In this document: positions 1 through 8,445 of the stretch, one piece after another
Layout of the letters: every line of letters starts with the position of its first letter
Position numbering within the stretch: the first letter of the stretch is position 1
From: Bacillota bacterium
GTDB taxonomy: Bacteria > Bacillota > UBA4882 > JAAYXC01
NCBI GenBank assembly: GCA_012516115.1
Contig: JAAYXC010000230.1
Span: forward strand, 1 to 15,774
Direction: 5' to 3'
DNA: 15,774 nt
Position numbers and translations under genes: made by a program
Notes under the pieces: generated by a model
The model's database searches: none
What the model was told of the DNA's origin: nothing
The model's input: only the letters and a program-made list of their open reading frames with translations

Positions 1-92
1 GACGGGACGTTTATGAACTTCCCGTGAGTGTCTTTCAATTCTGGTGGCAGTACTTTGAGGTATATCTAATCGAATTTATTCCAATAATTAAC

Positions 93-133
93 AAAAAAGC
101 CTGCCAGAATTCGCGTTCCAGCAGGCATTTTTT
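93..133. terminator. Bidirectional intrinsic terminator downstream of tRNA-Ala
   Basis: A GCCTGC (99-104) / GCAGGC (121-126) stem extends inward through weaker pairs. It is flanked by six A's (93-98) on one side and six T's (128-133) on the other, so it can end transcription in either direction. On the minus strand it lies directly after the tRNA 3' end and presumably terminates the tRNA transcript. On the plus strand it would end whatever enters from the left edge. No gene is recognisable in 1-92. Confidence 0.85.
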
Positions 134-134
134 C

Positions 135-210
<76 letters not shown>

Positions 211-223
211 GGTCGCAGATTAG

Positions 224-252
224 AGTATACAGGTTCCCGGTGGTCTTGTCAA
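224..252 (-). promoter_or_regulatory. Consensus sigma-70/sigma-A promoter of tRNA-Ala
   Basis: On the minus strand a perfect -35 TTGACA (252-247) is followed by a 17-bp spacer and a -10 TATACT (229-224) that differs from consensus at one position. The predicted start lies only about 7 nt before the tRNA 5' end, so the 5' leader is very short. This is the strongest promoter match in the window, as expected for a stable-RNA gene. Confidence 0.85.
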
Positions 253-400
253 GGGCAATCTGCGGCCCTAGGCCGTGGGCCGGCGACCAGTTAAGCGACT
301 TGACGGCCCAGGAGACGACGAAGACGCGAATGTTGTTGCTCTTCGGGTCTACGGGCAAAAGAAAGAACCCCAGCCGGTTAGGGTCGTAGCCTAGAGTAGA

Positions 401-1522
401 TCAACCCCCGGCCAGCGCCCGCAAGAACTCGGCCAGGAGTTCCACCCGCCGGTAGAGGCTCGGGATGCTCATAAACTCGGCCGCGGAATGGTGGCCGCCT
501 CCGGCCGGACCCAGACCGTCGAGGGTGGGAACGCCCAAGGCCGCCACGAGATTGGCGTCCGAGCCGCCGCCAGAGCAAAAAGGCTTCAGTTGTATCCCTA
601 ACCTACGGCCTACTTCCTCTAGAGAACGAAAGAGCCGGAGGTTAGCCTCCTTAGGCGGCAGCGGCGGCCGGGTAATGCCCCCGCTCAGCGTGGCCGAGGT
701 CTCGGGAACCGTCTTCTCGGCGGCGATCCGTTCTAGGGCCGCTAGGATCGGGCCGATCTGGCTTTCTTCTTTCACCCGGAGATCGATCTCCGCCCAGGCG
801 GAATCCGGAACCACGTTCGGCCTTGTCCCGCCGCCGATCGCTCCTACGTTCAGGGTCACTCCTGCCGCCAGGTCGGTCAAGGCGTGCACGGCAAGGATCT
901 TATGGGCCAGTTCCAGCACGGCACTCCGGCCCTTTGCGTAATCCGAGCCGGAATGGGCGGCCTTGCCGCAGACACGGAGGGTAAAGCGGCCGATCCCCTG
1001 TCGGCTTACGGTGACGAGCTCCTCTCCGGCCGCCGGTTCTACTACCAAGACGGCCACCGCCTCTTCGGCCATCTCGGCCAGAGAAAAGCGCGAACCGGGT
1101 GAGCCGAGTTCTTCGTCCCCATTAAAAAGACAGATAATCCGGACGGCCGGCCATCCGTCGGCCCATAGTCGGCGGAGGGCCCCGAGGACGGCCACCACGC
1201 CCCCTTTACAGTCGGAGACCCCGGGGCCGTAGGCCGAATCTCCCGCGATTTTAAACGGCCGTTCGGCCGCCGTGCCTAGGGGGAAGACCGTATCCAGGTG
1301 GGCGAGCAAGACCACTTTCGGCCCCCGGCCGATCTCCGCCTTGAAATGGACTCCGCCGGCAGGATCGATAATCGTCTCGAGCTCCATCCCCAGCTTTCTC
1401 AGCTGTGCCGCCAAGACCTCCCCGGCGGCCATCATCCCCGCGCGATCCCCGGAAGGAGTATCGATGGCGACGAGTCGCGCCAAGAGGGCGAGAAGTTCGC
1501 CTTCCCCATGGTCCATCATCAT
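401..1522 (-). CDS. M20 family zinc metallopeptidase (glutamate carboxypeptidase-like)
   Basis: Predicted cytoplasmic two-zinc exopeptidase of the M20/ArgE/CPG2 family, which removes C-terminal residues or deacylates amino acids; the exact substrate is not readable. With residue 1 at the upstream TTG (1591), the motifs are HLDTVFP (H98, D100), GVSDCKGG (bridging D127), GDEELGS (catalytic E160, ligand E161), VVEPA (E185) and GGGHHSAAEF (probable last ligand H368). AHSG (H213) and RPNVVP mark the dimerisation lid domain. All expected metal and catalytic residues are present. I start it at the first ATG of an ATG-ATG-ATG run (1522), which has GGAAAGG 7 nt upstream; the TTG at 1591 and an ATG at 1555 would add a lysine/arginine-rich tail atypical of the family. 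It gives about 373 residues. Transcribed divergently from secA, with no obvious functional link. Confidence 0.88.
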   Translation of the reverse strand: MMMDHGEGELLALLARLVAIDTPSGDRAGMMAAGEVLAAQLRKLGMELETIIDPAGGVHFKAEIGRGPKVVLLAHLDTVFPLGTAAERPFKIAGDSAYGPGVSDCKGGVVAVLGALRRLWADGWPAVRIICLFNGDEELGSPGSRFSLAEMAEEAVAVLVVEPAAGEELVTVSRQGIGRFTLRVCGKAAHSGSDYAKGRSAVLELAHKILAVHALTDLAAGVTLNVGAIGGGTRPNVVPDSAWAEIDLRVKEESQIGPILAALERIAAEKTVPETSATLSGGITRPPLPPKEANLRLFRSLEEVGRRLGIQLKPFCSGGGSDANLVAALGVPTLDGLGPAGGGHHSAAEFMSIPSLYRRVELLAEFLRALAGG

Positions 1523-1617
1523 CTCACGGCCTTTCCGTTTTCGGCTTGAGAACATTGCTCTTTTCTTTTTGCCTCGTTTAATTCCTTCCAATCCCTCCGG
1601 CCCGGTTTCGATCGTTC

Positions 1618-1646
1618 TTCGGCCGGGCGGCAGGGTGTGATATAAT
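1618..1646 (+). promoter_or_regulatory. Extended -10 promoter of secA
   Basis: A perfect TATAAT (1641-1646) is preceded by the TGn extension (TGA), with only a weak -35 (TTCGGC, 1618-1623) 17 bp upstream. Transcription would begin about 1653 and leave a leader of about 35 nt before the secA ATG at 1688. This also argues against the upstream ATG at 1658 as the real start. Confidence 0.7.
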
Positions 1647-1687
1647 GATGGAGGCCGATGCGCAGGCGTCGGAAAGGAGTGTCTCCG

Positions 1688-4648
<2,961 letters not shown>

Positions 4649-4652
4649 AACT

Positions 4653-4712
4653 CGCCCCGGCCGAGGCGTCGGCCTCCTCCTCTCGTGAGCGGAGAGGGAA
4701 GGGGAGGGGGCG
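4653..4712. repeat. Palindrome-rich intergenic element between secA and prfB
   Basis: Outer arms CGCCCC (4653-4658) and GGGGCG (4707-4712) enclose two hairpins: GGCCGA/TCGGCC (4659-4664 / 4669-4674, loop GGCG) and CCTCTC/GAGAGG (4679-4684 / 4692-4697, loop GTGAGCG). The fold is a three-way junction. No T-tract follows, so it is not a standard terminator and secA-prfB read-through is plausible. Its structure and purine/pyrimidine strand bias resemble dispersed REP- or MITE-like palindromes; that is inference from form, since only one copy is seen here. Confidence 0.5.
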
Positions 4713-4748
4713 GGTCATCTACCTGTGATTTAATCAGGAGGGAAGAAA

Positions 4749-5862
4749 TTGCCGGAACCTGCCGAGATCCGTACACGCCTTAACGAACTGGGTGAACGCC
4801 TGAGCAAACTGGGGGATTATCTTTGACCTCGCCGCAAAAAGGGCGCGGCTAAAAGAACTGGAAGAAGAGAGCGCCAAGGCCGACCTCTGGCGCGACCCCG
4901 AGGCGGCCCAGCGGGTCCTTCAGGAGATGAAGAGCCTCAAGGCCCAGGTGGAAAAGGTCGATCGGCTCCTCTCCACGTGGGAGGAATACCGCACCCTCTT
5001 CGAACTGGCGGTGGAAGAAGGGGACCAGGCGGCCATGGGCGAGGTCGAAGTCGAGCTGGCGCGCCTCGAGAAGGACCTGGCCGCCATGGAGCTGGCCACG
5101 CTCCTCGGCGGGGAGTTCGACCGGAACAACGCCTATTTGACCATCCATCCCGGCGCCGGGGGGACCGAGTCCCAAGATTGGGCGCAGATGCTCTACCGGA
5201 TGTACGTCCGCTGGGCGGAAAGGCGCGGTTACGAGGTGGAGGTCATCGACCTCCTCCCGGGAGAAGAAGCCGGGATCAAGAGCGTTACCTTGCTCATCCG
5301 TGGCGAACTGGCCTACGGATATCTCAAGGGAGAGAAAGGCGTCCATCGCCTCGTCCGTATCTCGCCTTTTGATGCCAACGCGCGGCGGCATACCTCCTTC
5401 GCCTCGGTGGACGTTCTGCCGGAGATGCCGGAGGACGTGGAGATCGAGATCCGGCCGGAAGACTTGAAGATCGAGACCTTCCGATCCGGGGGGGCCGGCG
5501 GCCAGTACGTAAACAAGACCGAGTCGGCCATCCGTATCACCCATCTGCCCACCGGGATCGTCGTCACTTGCCAGAACGAACGGTCGCAGATCCAGAACCG
5601 CGCCCGGGCCATGGCCTTGTTGCGTGCCAGGTTGGCCGAGCATTACCGGCGGGAACAGGAGAAGAAACTGGCCGAACTGAAGGGCGAGTATACCGAGATC
5701 GCCTGGGGAAACCAGATCCGTTCCTACGTCTTCTGTCCCTATACCATGGTCAAGGACCACCGGACCGAATGCGAGACGGGTAACGTCCAGGCGGTGATGG
5801 ACGGGGAACTCGATCCCTTTATCGAGGCCTATCTCCGGTGGACCGGGAAGAAAACGGGATAA
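4749..5862 (+). CDS. prfB: Peptide chain release factor 2 (programmed +1 frameshift)
   Basis: RF2 recognises UGA and UAA stops and triggers peptidyl-tRNA hydrolysis. It is encoded in two frames. Frame 0 runs from a TTG at 4749 (AGGAGG at 4736-4741, 7 nt upstream) through 25 codons to CTT-TGA-C. The ribosome then slips +1 at CTT and continues GAC from 4825 to the TAA at 5860-5862. An internal Shine-Dalgarno-like GGGGG (4811-4815) lies just upstream of the slip site, as in E. coli. The product is 370 residues. With this start, the stop-codon anticodon tripeptide SPF falls at 205-207 and the catalytic GGQ at 250-252, exactly the E. coli numbering, which validates both the TTG start and the shift. 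Autoregulation follows: low RF2 slows UGA termination and favours frameshifting. Its 3' end overlaps the convergent DUF1284 gene. Confidence 0.96.
4811..4827 (+). promoter_or_regulatory. RF2 programmed +1 frameshift site
   Basis: GGGGG (4811-4815), acting as an internal anti-Shine-Dalgarno contact, stands five bases before CTT (4821-4823), the in-frame TGA (4824-4826) and the C at 4827. The shifted reading skips T4824 and decodes GAC at 4825-4827. TGAC is the poor termination context typical of prfB recoding sites. Confidence 0.93.
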
Positions 5863-6356
5863 TACTCCGCCGCTCGTTGCTCGGAGAACGAGCGGGTTTG
5901 AACCCGGTCCCGACAAGCCGGGGTAAAAGAATCCTCTGTACCTTGGCGGGCAGATTCTTCTTCGCCATAACAAGGGGAACCGAACCAGGAACAACCGCGG
6001 CAGACCGAGACCCGCCAGGCCCGGGGGACCCGGGAGCGAAAGAGGGCCGCGAGATCTCCGAAACTGATTACGGCGCCCGGCTTGAGTCCAAGCCGGGCGC
6101 AGACTATTTCGTCGCGATGGGAGACCCCTTTTTTCCCTCCTTCGTCCCGCGAACAGGCCCCTCCCTTCAGCCAGGGGCAGACCGCGCAGACGGCGTCCGG
6201 TCCGTCGACGATGAGGCGGACCGGTCTTTCCGGGTGGGAGGCCAGGTCCGCCAGGATCCGGGCGAAGTTGGCCACGAACTCCTGGCTGTAGCCGAGGCCA
6301 CGGAATTCTCCCGCGCAAAGCAGGTGATGGGCACGGAGGCCGAGGACTGGTTTCAT
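5829..6356 (-). CDS. DUF1284-type cysteine-rich protein
   Basis: A 175-residue soluble protein matching what I know of the DUF1284 family: N-terminal GLRAHHLLCAGEFRGLGYS (H10, H11, C14), then AVCAVCPWLKGGAC (C57, C60, C68), and finally VCRGCSWFGSPC (C119, C122, C129). The two CxxC-x(6-7)-C groups suggest metal or Fe-S binding; no biochemical role is established to my knowledge. The ATG at 6356 starts 8 nt after the bioY stop, with only a weak AGGG upstream, so it is probably translated from the bioY message. Family members are usually about 130-140 residues, so the last ~35 residues may be a non-conserved tail. That tail is encoded over a hairpin at 5871-5894, and its last 34 bp overlap the 3' end of convergent prfB. 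Confidence 0.75.
   Translation of the reverse strand: MKPVLGLRAHHLLCAGEFRGLGYSQEFVANFARILADLASHPERPVRLIVDGPDAVCAVCPWLKGGACSRDEGGKKGVSHRDEIVCARLGLKPGAVISFGDLAALFRSRVPRAWRVSVCRGCSWFGSPCYGEEESARQGTEDSFTPACRDRVQTRSFSEQRAAEYYPVFFPVHRR
5871..5894. other. 8-bp hairpin 8 nt after the prfB stop
   Basis: CGCTCGTT (5871-5878) and AACGAGCG (5887-5894) form a perfect stem with an 8-nt loop, followed at once by the smaller CGGGT/ACCCG palindrome (5893-5906, loop TTGA). Neither has a T-tract, so it is at best a weak terminator or a 3'-end stabiliser for prfB. It lies inside the 3' coding region of the minus-strand DUF1284 gene. Confidence 0.5.
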
Positions 6357-6364
6357 CCCTGCCG

Positions 6365-6964
6365 TCACCTGTTCTCTTCGGGCAAGAGGCAGCGGCAAAG
6401 GACGGAGGCGGCCGCGATCTTGGTCATATCCCCGGGGATGAACGGGAAGGTCCCCATCCAAAGCAATTTGGTGGGATCGTAGACCCCGCTGACGAGGGAA
6501 AGGACGAGGAGCCCCGGTCCGTGGATGAAGAGAAAGTCGGCCACGGTCATCACCCCGAGGAGCCCGGCCATGCTCCGGGCCCGAGGGAACCGCTCGATCG
6601 CGTAACCCACGAAGACGGCCGCGGGGATAAAACCGAGAAGATACCCTCCCGTCGCTCCGGTAAGGAGGTGAAACCCGCCGGTCCAGCCGGCAAACCACGG
6701 GAGCCCCAGCGCTCCCGCCACCAGATAAAGACCGGTTCCCACTGCCCCCCAGCCGGCGCCGAGGAGGGCGCCGGTCACGAGCACCGCGAACGTCTGGCCG
6801 GTGATGGGCACCGGGGTCCAGGGAAGCGGGATCCTGATCTGGGCGGCCAGGCCGATGAAGGCGGCGAAGCAGAAAGCCAGACCGAGTTTACCGGGGAAGG
6901 CGAGCGCGGCGAAACGAGCTCCGGCCTTTTCCCGGCACTGGCGGAGAAGACGGATGGCTTCCAC
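6365..6964 (-). CDS. bioY: BioY biotin transporter (ECF S component)
   Basis: Integral membrane biotin-binding S component of an energy-coupling-factor transporter. From the GTG it is 199 residues, the usual BioY size, with about six hydrophobic segments. Characteristic stretches include RIPLPWTPVPITGQTFAVL and the LPWFAGWTGG ... GATGGYLLGF region that forms the biotin pocket. The GTG at 6964 is chosen because AAAGGAGGG lies 6 nt upstream; the ATG at 7012 would lie upstream of the predicted transcription start and lacks a ribosome binding site. No ecfA or ecfT is beside it, so it either uses a shared energising module encoded elsewhere or works alone, both known for BioY. Regulation is probably by BirA, from the operator over its -35. 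The DUF1284 gene follows closely. Confidence 0.95.
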   Translation of the reverse strand: MEAIRLLRQCREKAGARFAALAFPGKLGLAFCFAAFIGLAAQIRIPLPWTPVPITGQTFAVLVTGALLGAGWGAVGTGLYLVAGALGLPWFAGWTGGFHLLTGATGGYLLGFIPAAVFVGYAIERFPRARSMAGLLGVMTVADFLFIHGPGLLVLSLVSGVYDPTKLLWMGTFPFIPGDMTKIAAASVLCRCLLPEENR

Positions 6965-7002
6965 GATGATCCCTCCTTTGGTAAATCGATGGTTACGGAG
7001 AG

Positions 7003-7032
7003 ATATTAGCATAGAACACCCCTAATTGTCAA
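7003..7032 (-). promoter_or_regulatory. bioY promoter
   Basis: On the minus strand a perfect -35 TTGACA (7032-7027) is followed by 18 bp and a TAATAT -10 (7008-7003) with a TGC extension immediately upstream. Transcription would begin near 6996, giving a leader of about 30 nt ahead of the GTG. The -35 lies within the proximal arm of the adjacent inverted repeat, so a bound repressor would block RNA polymerase directly. Confidence 0.75.
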
Positions 7033-7061
7033 CTATAAACTAGTTTATCGGTTGACAATTA
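7023..7061. promoter_or_regulatory. Probable BirA (biotin repressor) operator
   Basis: A perfect 11-bp inverted repeat, TAATTGTCAAC (7023-7033) and GTTGACAATTA (7051-7061), is separated by 17 bp that themselves contain the perfect palindrome ATAAACTAGTTTAT (7035-7048). Widely spaced TTGT-N-AAC / GTT-N-ACAA arms are the known architecture of the biotin operator bound by a BirA dimer (E. coli arms TTGTAAAC/GTTTACAA). Position over the -35 of a biotin transporter gene supports the call. The distal arm and spacer encode the last residues and stop codon of the upstream gene. Confidence 0.8.
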
Positions 7062-7903
7062 TCGCTCAGCATCAATTCGGCCACCACCGGGAAGTGGTCC
7101 GAGACCCGGCGCGGGAAAGGACGGCAGATCAGGGGTTGCCAGGCCGGACCGGCGAAGAGGTAATCGATGCGCACGGGCCGGCCGAAATGGAAGTAGGTCC
7201 CCTCATGGGAATGGCCGCAGGCCGCCTGGAGGTCGGTGAGATGCTCTGTTATTTCCTGGATTTCCGGCGCGGTGGCTTCCACGTTGAAATCGCCGAGAAG
7301 GAGGAGCCTGGGATCTTCCGGCAGCCACCGCCGGAGGGCGGCCACCTGGCGCCGGCGATCCGCGGTCGAGAGACCCAGGTGGGTGCAGGCCACGGGAAAA
7401 GCCTCGCCCTCTTTTTGTACCCAGACGAGGAGGGCCCCCCGGTGTTCCAGTTCACCGGGTAGAAGGAGAAAATCCGCGGCCCGAATGGGAAGGCGGCTGA
7501 GGACGGCCAGTCCGTATTCGCCGCGGCCGGGCCGGGAAGGCCGGCGGTCGATGGTCGCGGCGAAGACGCCTTCCATCTCCAGGACCCGGGCCAGCCAGGC
7601 GGTCTGGTCCCGCCAGAGGCTCCGGAGACCCCAGCGGCGGTCGACTTCCTGGAGGGCGATTATCTCCGGGTCGAGCTCCCGGAGAAGGGCGGCCATGGCG
7701 CGGAGGTTGGGTAAATTGCCGATATCGGCACCGTGGTGAAGATTGAAGGTCATCACGCGCAAGCGAATTCTTCGCCCTTCGTGGCCTTGGGCCGTGGTAA
7801 CGAAAACCATGGGCGCCAGAAAAAACGGGAAAAACAAGAAAAGCAAACGCCTCCGGGAGGAAAAAAGGGAGGAAGAAACGGGGAAGACCCGTCGCATCGC
7901 CAT
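7040..7903 (-). CDS. Secreted endonuclease/exonuclease/phosphatase-fold protein
   Basis: A 287-residue hydrolase of the DNase I-like EEP superfamily (nucleases, phosphodiesterases, inositol-phosphate phosphatases); substrate unknown. Motifs in order: MTFNLHHG (N54), ALQEVDRR (metal-binding E86), EYGLAVLSRLPI (130-140), CTHLGLS (catalytic H175), LLGDFN (D205, N207), RIDYLF (D247) and SDHFPV (D269, H270). The full catalytic set is present, so an active enzyme is expected. An arginine-rich start followed by a hydrophobic stretch (about 19-38) ending near TTAQG looks like a signal peptide or membrane anchor, pointing to an extracellular site. The ATG at 7903 has GGGGAAAGG just upstream; the ATG two codons later is an alternative. 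Its last codons and TAG stop lie inside the bioY operator. bioY follows on the same strand but has its own promoter. Confidence 0.88.
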   Translation of the reverse strand: MAMRRVFPVSSSLFSSRRRLLFLFFPFFLAPMVFVTTAQGHEGRRIRLRVMTFNLHHGADIGNLPNLRAMAALLRELDPEIIALQEVDRRWGLRSLWRDQTAWLARVLEMEGVFAATIDRRPSRPGRGEYGLAVLSRLPIRAADFLLLPGELEHRGALLVWVQKEGEAFPVACTHLGLSTADRRRQVAALRRWLPEDPRLLLLGDFNVEATAPEIQEITEHLTDLQAACGHSHEGTYFHFGRPVRIDYLFAGPAWQPLICRPFPRRVSDHFPVVAELMLSDNCQPIN

Positions 7904-8014
7904 TTTTCCTTTCCCCTTTTCCCTTGTAATTCTCGACCGGCAACGATCCTTCCTCCACGGCCTACCGTATACCCGTCGGTGCCTGCGGGTAGATTACACC
8001 GGGAGGTAGGGGGG

Positions 8015-8395
8015 ATGAACGAGATGGAAGACCTGGAGAAGATCGATCTCTTGCGTCGGCGGGCCCATCTCTCTTATGAAGAAGCCCGGCGGCTCCTGGC
8101 CGAGCACAATAACGACGTGGTGGAAGCTTTGGTCGCGTTGGAGAAGCAGGATCGACTTTCCCGGCCGCAAGCGGAGACGGCGGGCGAGATCATCGCCGGG
8201 CTGGAGAAATTATGGCGGGCTTCCAGGCGAACGCGGTTCCGTCTGCGGCAGGATGACAAGACCATCGTAGAGTTACCGGTGGCCGCCGGGCTGGTAGGGG
8301 CCCTTCTCGCGCCCGAGGTGGCCGTCCTCGGGGCGGTGGCCGCCCTCTTCAGCCGGTGTACGATGGAGGTGATCCGTCCCGCCCAGGAAGGGTGA
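8015..8395 (+). CDS. DUF4342-like protein with N-terminal UBA-like helices
   Basis: A small 126-residue protein. Residues about 8-46 (DLLRRRAHLSYEEARRLLAE then NNDVVEALVALE) resemble a UBA/TS-N three-helix domain, the fold seen in EF-Ts and NAC. Residues about 74-120 carry a basic strand pair and the glycine/alanine-rich hydrophobic ELPVAAGLVGALLAPEVAVLGAVAAL, which matches my knowledge of DUF4342. The function of that family is not established; the hydrophobic segment could be membrane-associated. Start at the ATG 8015 with GGGAGG upstream; in-frame codons further upstream give a low-complexity extension and are rejected. It diverges from the EEP gene across 111 bp, and dinB follows 40 bp downstream on the same strand. 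Confidence 0.7.
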   Translation: MNEMEDLEKIDLLRRRAHLSYEEARRLLAEHNNDVVEALVALEKQDRLSRPQAETAGEIIAGLEKLWRASRRTRFRLRQDDKTIVELPVAAGLVGALLAPEVAVLGAVAALFSRCTMEVIRPAQEG

Positions 8396-8416
8396 ACCCG
8401 GGAGCAGCGATCCATG

Positions 8417-8445
8417 TTGATGAAAGGCCACCTCCGTGGTAGACT
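8417..8445 (+). promoter_or_regulatory. Possible promoter of dinB
   Basis: TTGATG (8417-8422), a 17-bp spacer and TAGACT (8440-8445), each four of six to consensus. Transcription would begin near 8452, immediately before the GGAGG at 8453-8457, leaving the GTG at 8436 outside the message. The match is moderate, and read-through from the DUF4342 gene is an alternative. Confidence 0.35.

Noticed and set aside
2..25. Inverted repeat ACGGGA...TCCCGT at the extreme left
   Set aside because: Only 6 bp with a 12-nt loop, no T-tract and no gene context inside the window; insufficient to call a terminator.
254..285. GGCCC/GGGCC hairpin (about 263-280) downstream of the M20 gene
   Set aside because: Five-bp stem without a T-tract in GC-rich sequence; not strong enough to call a terminator of the M20 gene.
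5893..5912. GGGTTTGAACCC resembling a tRNA T-loop
   Set aside because: The flanks cannot form acceptor, D or anticodon stems on either strand; it is a short palindrome after prfB.
4849..6318. Very long minus-strand open frame (489 codons) opposite prfB
   Set aside because: Its proline/glycine/arginine-rich translation is the usual GC-rich shadow; prfB and the DUF1284 gene account for the region.
7904..8014. Promoters in the divergent EEP / DUF4342 spacer
   Set aside because: Isolated hexamers such as TATACC and TTGCCG occur but no pair at 16-18 bp spacing on either strand is convincing.
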